A stretch of DNA of 64,000 bases from an uncultured Oscillospiraceae bacterium (GTDB lineage: Bacteria; Bacillota; Clostridia; Oscillospirales; Oscillospiraceae). The stretch's first letter is position 1. Every line of letters starts with the position of its first letter. The position numbers and the translations under genes are program-made. Shown piece after piece: positions 25,955-32,374 of this stretch. The notes below the pieces were generated by a model. It was not told where the DNA came from. It ran no database searches and worked only from the letters and a program-made list of their open reading frames with translations. The stretch covers positions 143,648-207,647 of the forward strand of contig CAKTPP010000003.1 in assembly GCA_934591895.1 (NCBI GenBank), given 5' to 3'.

Positions 25955-26770
25955 TTGAAATACGGCAAACGGATCGCGGCGCTGCTGCTCGCGCTCGCGC
26001 TGTGCTGCTGCACGGCGTGCAGCAAGACCGTCGGCAGCTACCGCGTGGTCAAAACGCTCGGCACGGAGCAGTTTCGCATCGGCTTTCGTGACGGGGATCA
26101 GGCGGCGGTGTATGTCAACGCCGCGCTCAAGGTGCTCGCCGCCGACGGGACGATCCACAGCCTTGCGCTCAAGTGGTTCGGCACGGACGACACGACCTTC
26201 GACAGCGACGCCGATGCGCTCGACGCGCTCGGCGACATTCCGCAGCGCACGTTCATCATGGGGCTCAATGAGGAGCGCTTTCCCATGAGCTATGCCGACG
26301 GCGACGGCTACAGCGGCTTTGACGTGGAGCTGGCGCAGGCGGTCTGTGCCCGCCTCGGCTGGACGCTGCAGTATCAGTCCATCGCCAACCGCAACGCCTA
26401 TGTGGAGCTCTCGAGCGGCAATGTCGACTGCGCATGGGGCGGCATGGTGCTCGATCAGACCGACAGCAAGGACAGTAAGAAAAAGCAGAAGCTGACGCTC
26501 ACCGCGCCGTATCTGGAAAACAAGCTCCTGCTCATCGTGCGCGGCGACTCGAAGTACCGCACCGGCAGCAGCCTCAAGGGCACGACCGTCCTGCTCGGCA
26601 CGGACGAGACGTACACGGACGCGCTCTCGAGCGAAGAGAAGCTCATGAAAAACTTCGGCGCCGCCCAGCGCGTCACCGGCGGGTCGAAGGCCTGCTTTGA
26701 GGCGCTGTCAGCCGGAGAATGCGCTGCCATCGTTGCCGACAGCACGGCGCTGGCCTACTACACGCATTGA
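25955..26770 (+). CDS. Substrate-binding lipoprotein with circularly permuted family 3 domain
   Basis: 271 residues from TTG 25955, which has CGGGAGGG 6 bases upstream; an upstream GTG lies in the terminator. Lipoprotein signal with Cys22 or Cys17 as the acylated residue. Residues 29-77 (LGTEQFRIGFRDGDQ ... DGTIHSLALKWFG) match the segment that normally ENDS such proteins, as in the neighbour at 23515 (LGAEQYGIAFRSGDQ). Only after a linker (78-96) does the usual domain begin (TFIMGLNEERFPMSY, GFDVELAQAVC), and the protein stops at GECAAIVADSTALAYY, exactly before where that segment would come. No permease follows; it may share the importer encoded upstream. Confidence 0.88.
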   Translation: MKYGKRIAALLLALALCCCTACSKTVGSYRVVKTLGTEQFRIGFRDGDQAAVYVNAALKVLAADGTIHSLALKWFGTDDTTFDSDADALDALGDIPQRTFIMGLNEERFPMSYADGDGYSGFDVELAQAVCARLGWTLQYQSIANRNAYVELSSGNVDCAWGGMVLDQTDSKDSKKKQKLTLTAPYLENKLLLIVRGDSKYRTGSSLKGTTVLLGTDETYTDALSSEEKLMKNFGAAQRVTGGSKACFEALSAGECAAIVADSTALAYYTH

Positions 26771-26776
26771 TGTCTG

Positions 26777-26808
26777 CCGCCCGCGCGGGCTGAAGCGCGG
26801 GCGGTTTT
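26777..26808 (+). terminator. Terminator of the permuted binding-protein gene
   Basis: Stem CCGCCCGCGC / GCGCGGGCGG, 8-base loop, then TTTT. Confidence 0.85.
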
Positions 26809-26841
26809 CCGCGCTTTTTCACAGCGGAGCGCAAAAAGGAA

Positions 26842-26870
26842 TTCCGCTTTTGCTCTGACTGTGCTATACT
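26842..26870 (+). promoter_or_regulatory. Promoter of the flippase gene
   Basis: Weak -35 TTCCGC (26842-26847), 17-base spacer, good TATACT (26865-26870) preceded by TGC (extended -10). Confidence 0.6.
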
Positions 26871-26936
26871 ATCTCTGTCCGCGCCTGTCGAACCGGCAGA
26901 ATATTTGCTTGCGCGGGCAGAAACACGGGTACGCCT

Positions 26937-28343
26937 ATGTCGAACAACAAATACAAAACCCTCGTGTCCAACACCATGCTCATCAGCCTTGGCACCTTCG
27001 GCAGCAAGCTGCTGGTGTTTTTCATGGTGCGCTTTTACACGAGCTGTCTCACGCCGGCGGACTACGGCACCGCCGATCTCATCACGCAGACGGCCAATCT
27101 GCTCTTCCCGCTCATCAGCCTTGGCATCACGGACGGCGTGTTCCGCTTCGCCGTGGATCACACCGAGCAGCGGCGGAACATTTTCTCCGTCGGCGTGTAT
27201 ACGATCCTTGCGGGCGCGCTGCTGCTCGTGGCCATTCTGCCGCTGCTGGGGCTCTTCCCGCAGTTTGACGGCTTCCTCTGGCTGATCGCGCTCTACACGA
27301 TGTGCTCGTGCCTGCACACGCTGTGCGCGCAGTTCGTGCGCGCCGAGGGGCACACGGCGCTCTTCGCCGTGCAGGGCATGATCAACACCGCGCTCGTCAT
27401 CGGGCTCAACATCCTCTTCCTTGCGGGGCTGCGCATGGGCATCACGGGCTATGTGCTGTCGGTCGCGCTGGCGGATCTGACGTGCACGCTGCTGCTGTTC
27501 GTGCGCGAGCGGCTCTGGCGGCAGCTGATGCTGCGCCCCGGCTGGGCGGCCGCGCGGGAGATGCTGGCCTACAGCATCCCCATGATCCCGACGACGGTGT
27601 TCTGGTGGATCACGAGCGTGTCCGACCGCTATATGGTCACGGCTTATCTCGGCGTGGATGCCAACGGCATCTACTCCGTGTCGTACAAGATGCCGACGAT
27701 CCTGTCGCTCGTGTCGAGCATTTTCATGGAGGCGTGGCAGTTTTCCGCCGTCTCCGAGGCGCAGGGCAGCCGGCGCGAGCATATCCGCTTCTTCTCGAAA
27801 GTCTGGTGCTCGTTCCAGTCGGTGATGTTCCTTGCCGGCGCGTGCATCATCGCCTTTGCCGTGCCGGAGATCCGCGTGCTCGCGGCGGAGCAGTATCACG
27901 GCGCGTGGCTGTATGTGCCGGTGCTCGGTATGGCCATGGTCTTTTCCGCGTTCGTGAGCTATCTCGGCAGCGTCTACATGGTCGAAAAGCGCAGCAAGCG
28001 CACGTTTTTCACGTCCATGATCGGCGCGGTGCTCAATATTGCGCTCAACTTCCTGCTCATTCCGTCGAAGCTCGGCGTGCAGGGCGCGGCCATCGCCACG
28101 TGTGTGAGTTATTTTGTCGTGTTTGTCATCCGCGCGGTCGATGCGCGCAAGTTCATCCCGTTTCGGTTTTATACCGTCGGCGTCACGGAAAACTGCATCC
28201 TGCTGACTGTGCAGACGCTCTTCATCGTCCTGCAGCTGCCGGGCTGGAAGATCGCGCAGGGCGTGTGCATCGCGCTGCTGCTGCTGCTCAACCGCAAGCC
28301 GCTCATGGATGCGGTGGGGAAGATCGTCCATTTCCGCCGCTGA
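26937..28343 (+). CDS. Polysaccharide flippase (Wzx/MVF superfamily)
   Basis: 468 residues with about 12-14 hydrophobic segments evenly spread, starting NTMLISLGTFGSKLLVFFMV. The conserved WWITSVSDRYMVTAYLG in the middle and LNFLLIPSKLGVQGAAIAT in the second half are typical of oligosaccharide flippases that move undecaprenyl-linked repeat units across the membrane. The ribosome site before ATG 26937 is weak. The small export gene follows 31 bases after the stop. No glycosyltransferases are adjacent, so the moved glycan is unknown. Confidence 0.9.
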   Translation: MSNNKYKTLVSNTMLISLGTFGSKLLVFFMVRFYTSCLTPADYGTADLITQTANLLFPLISLGITDGVFRFAVDHTEQRRNIFSVGVYTILAGALLLVAILPLLGLFPQFDGFLWLIALYTMCSCLHTLCAQFVRAEGHTALFAVQGMINTALVIGLNILFLAGLRMGITGYVLSVALADLTCTLLLFVRERLWRQLMLRPGWAAAREMLAYSIPMIPTTVFWWITSVSDRYMVTAYLGVDANGIYSVSYKMPTILSLVSSIFMEAWQFSAVSEAQGSRREHIRFFSKVWCSFQSVMFLAGACIIAFAVPEIRVLAAEQYHGAWLYVPVLGMAMVFSAFVSYLGSVYMVEKRSKRTFFTSMIGAVLNIALNFLLIPSKLGVQGAAIATCVSYFVVFVIRAVDARKFIPFRFYTVGVTENCILLTVQTLFIVLQLPGWKIAQGVCIALLLLLNRKPLMDAVGKIVHFRR

Positions 28344-28374
28344 TGGCCGGATACTTTTCTCGGAGGATTCGAAT

Positions 28375-28851
28375 TTGAAGATTTGGAACAGCCTGTTCGG
28401 GAAGCTCTTTATGACCTTCCTCATCTCTATGGTGCCGGTGCTCGAGCTGCGCGGCGCGATCCCGATCGGCGTGGCGCACGGACTGGACTACCGCGCTGCC
28501 ATCGCGGTGTCCATCGTCGGCAATCTCGTGCCGGTGCCGTTCATCGTGCTCTTCATCCGCAAGATCTTTGCGTGGCTGCGCACAAAAAGCGAGCGGCTCA
28601 ACGGCTTTGTCACGCGCATGGAGCAGCGCGCGCTCAAAAAGTCCGACTCCGTGCGCCGCGCGCGCTTCTGGGGCCTGTTTTTGTTCGTGGCCATCCCGCT
28701 GCCGGGCACCGGTGCGTGGACGGGCTCGCTCATCGCCGCCATGCTGGAGATGCGCGTCAAGGAGGCCTTCCCGCCGATCGCGCTCGGCGTCGTCACGGCC
28801 GGCGTCATCGTCGCCGTTGTGACGTATGGCGCGGCGTCGCTGCTGTTTTAA
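28375..28851 (+). CDS. Small multidrug-export family membrane protein (COG2426-like)
   Basis: 158 residues from TTG 28375, chosen because CGGAGG lies 8 bases upstream and the family starts at this point; no ATG fits. About four membrane segments. Signature parts: SMVPVLELRGAIPIGVAHG near the start and LFVAIPLPGTGAWTGSLIA in the second half, both typical of this family, whose real function is unproven despite its name. Follows the flippase gene closely and shares its transcript. Confidence 0.82.
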   Translation: MKIWNSLFGKLFMTFLISMVPVLELRGAIPIGVAHGLDYRAAIAVSIVGNLVPVPFIVLFIRKIFAWLRTKSERLNGFVTRMEQRALKKSDSVRRARFWGLFLFVAIPLPGTGAWTGSLIAAMLEMRVKEAFPPIALGVVTAGVIVAVVTYGAASLLF

Positions 28852-28853
28852 TT

Positions 28854-28886
28854 CCAACGAGGACCGCTTCGCTGGGTCCTCGTTGG
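28854..28886 (+). terminator. Hairpin after the small exporter gene
   Basis: 12-bp stem CCAACGAGGACC / GGTCCTCGTTGG without T-run, directly after the stop. A true terminator follows at 28916. Confidence 0.6.
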
Positions 28887-28915
28887 GAGAGACCGCAGCT
28901 CGCTGCAGCGCACGC

Positions 28916-28953
28916 AAAAAATCCCGCCGTCCCATGGGACAGCGGGATTTTTT
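28916..28953. terminator. Bidirectional terminator between the exporter and pckG
   Basis: AAAAAATCCCGCCGTCCC / GGACAGCGGGATTTTTT: A-tract on one side and T-tract on the other, serving both convergent units. Confidence 0.93.
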
Positions 28954-28964
28954 CATGTATCTCT

Positions 28965-30734
28965 TTACTCGGCGAACGCCTTTTCGAGCGCCTCGAGCTC
29001 GTCGCGCAGCTCGTGCGGCAGCTTGTCGCCGAACTGTGCGAAGTACTCGCGGATGCCCGCGCAGTTTTCGCGCCAGCTCCCGGCGTCGAGCGTCAGCAGC
29101 TGACGGAGCGTCTCGACCGTCACGCCGCAGCCTTCGAGGTTGATGTCCTCCGGCTTCGGCTCGTAGCCGATGGGCGTCTCATCCGCGCCCACCTCGTCAA
29201 AGCAGCGCTTGAGGATCCACTCGAGCACGCGCAGGTTGTCGCCGAAGCCCGGCCACAGGAAGCGGCCGTTGTCGTCGGTGCGGAACCAGTTGACGTTGAA
29301 GATCTTCGGCGCGTTCGGCAGCTTTTCGCCCATGTCGAGCCAGTGCTGCCAGTAGTCGGCCATGTTATAGCCGCAGAACGGCCGCATGGCCATCGGGTCG
29401 CGGCGCACAACGCCCACGGCGCCGGTCGCGGCGGCCGTCGTCTCGGAGGCCATCGTCGCGCCGACGAACACGCCGTGCGCCCAGTCGCGGGACTGATAGA
29501 CCAGCGGCGCGGTCTTCGCGCGGCGGCCGCCGAAGATGATCGCGCTGATCGGCACGCCGGTGCCCTTGAAAAACTCCTCGCTGATGCACGGGCAGTTTTC
29601 CGCCGGTGCGGTGAAGCGGCTGTTCGGGTGCGCGCCGCGCGTGCCGTCACTGCCGTCCCACGCTTCGCCCTTCCAGTTGCGCAGGTGCCCCTTGGGCGGC
29701 TGCTTGGTCATGCCCTCCCACCAGACGGTCATGTCGTCCTCATTGAGCACGACGTTGGTGAAGATGGTGTTCCTGCTCGTGGACGCGAGCGCATTCGGAT
29801 TGGACTTCTCGCTCGTGCCGGGGGCAACGCCGAAAAAGCCGTTTTCCGGGTTCACGGCCCAGAGGCGGCCGTCCGGGCCGACGCGCAGCCATGCAATGTC
29901 GTCGCCGACGGTCCAGCATTTCCAGCCCTTTTTGCGGTAGCCCTCGGGCGGGATGAGCATGGCGAGGTTCGTCTTGCCGCACGCGGACGGGAACGCGCCC
30001 GTCACATAGCGCACCTCGCCCTGCGGGTTTTCGATGCCGAGGATGAGCATGTGCTCGGCGAGCCAGCCCTCGCGGCGGCCGAGCTCGGAGGCGATGCGCA
30101 GCGAGAAGCACTTTTTGCCCTGCAGCACGTTGCCGCCGTAGTTGGAGTTGACCGAGACGATCTTGTTCTCCTCCGGGAAGTGGACGATGTAGCGGTTTTC
30201 GGGGTCGAGCTTTGCCTTGGAGTGTACGCCGAGGATTACGTCGCTGCTGTCGCCGAGCGCCTCGAGCACCTTTGTGCCGATGCGCGTCATGATCGCCATG
30301 TTCAGCACGACGTAGATTGAGTCGGTGATCTCGATGCCGTACTTGGCAAACGGTGTGCCGATCACGCCCATCGAATAGGGAATGACGTACATCGTGCGGC
30401 CGGTCATCGCGCCGCGCAGGATCTCGTGGAGCTTGGCCTTCATCTCGTCCGGATCCATCCAGTTGTTCGTCGGGCCGGCAGCCTCGCGGGTCTTCGAGCA
30501 GATAAAGGTCCGGCCTTCCACACGCGCCACGTCGTTCACATCGCTGTGGTTGAGATAGCAGCCGGGCAGCTTTTCCTCGTTGAGCTTGATGAGCTCGCCG
30601 GTCTCGACGGCGATCTTTCTCAGAGAGTCGAGCTGGGCCTCAGAGCCGTCGATCCAGACGATCTCTTTCGGGGTCGCAAGTTCGGCGGTTTTCCGCACCA
30701 GCTCCAGCACGGACGGGTTTTGTGTCAGTTCCAT
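28965..30734 (-). CDS. pckG: Phosphoenolpyruvate carboxykinase (GTP)
   Basis: 589 residues, full length for the GTP-dependent class. It interconverts oxaloacetate plus GTP with PEP plus CO2; in fermenting anaerobes it often runs toward oxaloacetate. The P-loop is ACGKTN at 251-256 with the hyperreactive Cys252; other signatures are SMGVIGTPFAKYGIEITDS, NSNYGGN and FGGRRAKTAPLVYQSRDWAHG. ATG 30734 follows AAAGGAG. Possible promoter TTTCCG-18-TATAAG lies about 60 bases upstream on the minus strand. Confidence 0.98.
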   Translation of the reverse strand: MELTQNPSVLELVRKTAELATPKEIVWIDGSEAQLDSLRKIAVETGELIKLNEEKLPGCYLNHSDVNDVARVEGRTFICSKTREAAGPTNNWMDPDEMKAKLHEILRGAMTGRTMYVIPYSMGVIGTPFAKYGIEITDSIYVVLNMAIMTRIGTKVLEALGDSSDVILGVHSKAKLDPENRYIVHFPEENKIVSVNSNYGGNVLQGKKCFSLRIASELGRREGWLAEHMLILGIENPQGEVRYVTGAFPSACGKTNLAMLIPPEGYRKKGWKCWTVGDDIAWLRVGPDGRLWAVNPENGFFGVAPGTSEKSNPNALASTSRNTIFTNVVLNEDDMTVWWEGMTKQPPKGHLRNWKGEAWDGSDGTRGAHPNSRFTAPAENCPCISEEFFKGTGVPISAIIFGGRRAKTAPLVYQSRDWAHGVFVGATMASETTAAATGAVGVVRRDPMAMRPFCGYNMADYWQHWLDMGEKLPNAPKIFNVNWFRTDDNGRFLWPGFGDNLRVLEWILKRCFDEVGADETPIGYEPKPEDINLEGCGVTVETLRQLLTLDAGSWRENCAGIREYFAQFGDKLPHELRDELEALEKAFAE

Positions 30735-30879
30735 GTTGACAGGTTCTCCTTTTTTGCATATTTAATAAAATCTCTCGGCATCATGCCGCGCTTATACTGC
30801 ATTTCGTCACTACTCGGAAATACCTTACACCATCCGACCCCGCCTGTAAAGCCCCAAAACGGAACTTTGCCTGTCAACC

Positions 30880-30908
30880 TTTTCGCATACGCATATTCGT
30901 GCTACAAT
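30880..30908 (+). promoter_or_regulatory. Promoter of the LspA-like gene
   Basis: TACAAT (30903-30908) with TGC before it (extended -10); the -35 region TTTTCG is weak. Confidence 0.55.
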
Positions 30909-30945
30909 GTGCGCAGGACATTTTTCGCGCAAAGGAGGAAATCAT

Positions 30946-31407
30946 ATGTGGAAAACCGTTGTGCCGGCGCTGACGGTGCTGGCGGCCGAGGCGGTCATTC
31001 GCCGGCGGATCAACGCCCTGCCGCGCGAGACGTTCCCGCTGCGCATCGGGCGGCGCGTGCAGCTGCGCCGCGCGTATAACCGGGGCCTGCTGTGCAGCAA
31101 GCTCGCCGACCGGCCGAAGGCGGCGACCGCGCTGCAGACGGTGTCTGTCGCGGTGCTCGCGGGGATGACGGTGGTGTGCGCCTGCCGCCGGAGCAGCGCT
31201 GCGCTGCAGGCCGCCATGGGGGTGATGCTCGGCGGCGCGCTGGCAAACCTCATCGAGCGCTGGGTGCGCGGCGCGGTCACGGACTATGTGTATCTGCCGC
31301 AGGCGGTCATCCCGTTTTTCCGGCGCATCATCTGGAACGTCGCCGATCTGAGCGTATTTGCCGGCTGCCTTGCGGCGATCGGCGCGCTGGTGTGCAGAGC
31401 AGTGTGA
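30946..31407 (+). CDS. Divergent signal peptidase II (LspA)-like membrane protein
   Basis: 153 residues from ATG 30946 with AAAGGAGG 7 bases upstream. Four hydrophobic segments are plausible. The LspA pattern is present but divergent: YNRGLL at 44-49 where LspA has NxGAAF, LGGALANLIER at 95-105, Asp113 in GAVTDYVYL and Asp134 in WNVADLSVF, the two positions of the catalytic aspartates. The usual Asp-Gln of the first helix is missing. It may cut lipoprotein signals of a subset of proteins or have another role. Standing alone with its own promoter. Confidence 0.7.
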   Translation: MWKTVVPALTVLAAEAVIRRRINALPRETFPLRIGRRVQLRRAYNRGLLCSKLADRPKAATALQTVSVAVLAGMTVVCACRRSSAALQAAMGVMLGGALANLIERWVRGAVTDYVYLPQAVIPFFRRIIWNVADLSVFAGCLAAIGALVCRAV

Positions 31408-31418
31408 TTATGTAAACC

Positions 31419-31482
31419 GGAGGAGTGGGGGAAAGCCCCCTCGGAAGGAATTTTGGCTATCTTTTGCCTTCGGGCAAAAGAA
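31419..31482. repeat. Dispersed GC-rich repeat, copy 1
   Basis: GGGGGAAAGCCCCCTCGGAAGG hairpin followed by AATTTTGGCTATCTTTTGCC and a TTCGGGC stem. Closely similar to 31523-31612, about 110 bases downstream, differing mainly in the last hairpin. Confidence 0.7.
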
Positions 31483-31522
31483 ACAGAACCGCGCCGGTGC
31501 TCCCGTCTGCGCAGGAGCGCGA

Positions 31523-31612
31523 TGTTCACAGAGCAGCCGGGGAGCACGAGGGGGAAAGCCCCCTCGTAAAGAATTTGGGCTATCTTTTATTTGCGCGAAG
31601 CGCAAATAAAAG
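31523..31612. repeat. Dispersed GC-rich repeat, copy 2
   Basis: Begins ATGTTCACAGAGCAGC, has the CGAGGGGG / CCCCCTCG hairpin, then AATTTGGGCTATCTTTTATTTGCGC and a perfect ATTTGCGC / GCGCAAAT palindrome. The last bases supply the T-rich tail of the RNA terminator on the minus strand. A third copy of the first part is at 34012-34070. Confidence 0.7.
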
Positions 31613-31912
31613 ATAGCCCCTTGCTCCAACATCAGAACAAGGGGCTATCCTGCGGTGTTCGGTTCCATCACCTTAGAACCTCCTTCAGTTTTCTTGCCGC
31701 GCACGGGTACTTGGCGCCGCACACGGACTCCGACCGCTGTGAAGGGAAATGCTCATTCAAGATTTCACACCACTGCGTGCCGTCTCCGGAATTACAGAAC
31801 CCTGTCTGCTTCCGGTCGATTCAGTACATCGGACTCACCTCCAAGGCTTCCACTGAACCTTTATTGTAAAAGCGCCGCCCCTTGTTAGGGGGTTGCGACT
31901 CTTCCTCTTTGC
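31604..31912 (-). ncRNA. Candidate structured non-coding RNA, about 305 nt, family not recognised
   Basis: Minus-strand unit with a consensus promoter (31919-31947) and a strong terminator (stem GATAGCCCCTTG / CAAGGGGCTATC, 31649-31638 and 31623-31612, then TTTTATTT). No ORF with a ribosome site spans it. Internal pairings are plain: CCCCCTAACAAGGGG near the 5' end, nested CCGGAA-GCAG-ACAG-GGTT-CTGT-AA-TTCCGG in the middle (about 31786-31817), GTGAA / TTCAC, and GGTTC / GGAACC near the 3' end. I looked for RNase P, tmRNA, SRP, 6S and T-box signatures and did not find them convincingly. No gene lies downstream, so it is not an ordinary leader. Confidence 0.65.
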
Positions 31913-31918
31913 ATCTTC

Positions 31919-31947
31919 AGTATAGCAGGTGCCCCGGTCTTTGTCAA
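31919..31947 (-). promoter_or_regulatory. Consensus sigmaA promoter of the candidate ncRNA
   Basis: Minus strand: TTGACA (31947-31942), exact 17-base spacer, TATACT (31924-31919). Confidence 0.85.
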
Positions 31948-31983
31948 TGTTTTAATAAACAAAAATCAGCTGTTATGTTCAGT

Positions 31984-32003
31984 AAAAACGCCGAATTTCC
32001 GGC
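31984..32003 (-). terminator. Terminator downstream of the 20-residue ORF
   Basis: Minus strand: CGCCG-GAAATT-CGGCG followed by TTTTTAC. A longer hairpin TGCCAACGCCCCG / CGGGGCATTGGCG is at about 32010-32041. Confidence 0.65.
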
Positions 32004-32116
32004 GGCCCCATGCCAACGCCCCGTGCATGCGGGGCATTGGCGACCGGCCGCGCAGCGGTGCGCAGCCGGAAAACCGCCGTGCGCATCCGACGGTGCACAG
32101 CGGCGGCAGCTTCATG

Positions 32117-32179
32117 TCAGCGGTTGCTCGGCGCGGAGCTCTGCCCGCCGAAGATCCAGTCGTCCAGATCCTGCTCCAT
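32117..32179 (-). CDS. Possible 20-residue microprotein
   Basis: ATG 32179 is preceded by GGGAGGTGAACGCACC, a good ribosome site, and the frame closes after 20 codons. The peptide is acidic in its first half (MEQDLDDWIFGG) and polar after that. A -10-like TACAAT about 35 bases upstream (minus strand) and a terminator downstream make a small transcription unit. No family recognised; it could also be a leader peptide. Short ORFs arise by chance, so confidence is moderate. Confidence 0.45.
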   Translation of the reverse strand: MEQDLDDWIFGGQSSAPSNR

Positions 32180-32202
32180 GGTGCGTTCACCTCCCGTTTC
32201 AA

Positions 32203-32225
32203 CGGCATACGGCCATTGTATGCCG
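32203..32225. promoter_or_regulatory. Palindrome between the microprotein and PpiC genes
   Basis: CGGCATAC - GGCCATT - GTATGCCG, perfect 8-bp arms, overlapping the putative -10 of the minus-strand unit and about 50 bases before the PpiC promoter. Candidate operator or RNA hairpin. Confidence 0.4.
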
Positions 32226-32272
32226 GAAGGTCTGAAAAAATGCACGAACAGGGGTCTTGAAATAGAAAGAAC

Positions 32273-32301
32273 TTGAAACCAACGGCCGTTTGCGTTATAA
32301 T
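32273..32301 (+). promoter_or_regulatory. SigmaA promoter of the PpiC gene
   Basis: TTGAAA (32273-32278), 17-base spacer, perfect TATAAT (32296-32301). Confidence 0.85.
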
Positions 32302-32374
32302 ACATGCATCTTTTCCGCGCGCGGAGTGTTTCTTCGCGGGCCAGACATTTTTCGAAGGATCAGGTGAATCACGA

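Noticed and set aside
25899..26770. Permutation as an artefact of two overlapping fragments or a frameshift
   Set aside because: One uninterrupted frame with ribosome site, lipoprotein signal and a clean stop; the boundary positions match the domain ends too neatly for random fragments. Read-level check still advised.
28383..30320. Long plus-strand frame over the small exporter and pckG
   Set aside because: Crosses two terminators and lies opposite pckG, which is unmistakable on the minus strand.
31358..31632. Short frames in the repeats between the LspA-like gene and the ncRNA
   Set aside because: Low-complexity products repeated in several frames (for example GESPLVKNLGYLL); no ribosome sites; explained by the repeat units.
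31604..31912. Identification of the RNA as T-box, RNase P, SRP, tmRNA or 6S RNA
   Set aside because: A GGTGATGGAACCG stretch near its 3' end is only loosely T-box-like and no gene follows; RNase P GAGGAAAGTCC, SRP GGAAGnAGCAG and the tmRNA CCA end are absent. Left unnamed.
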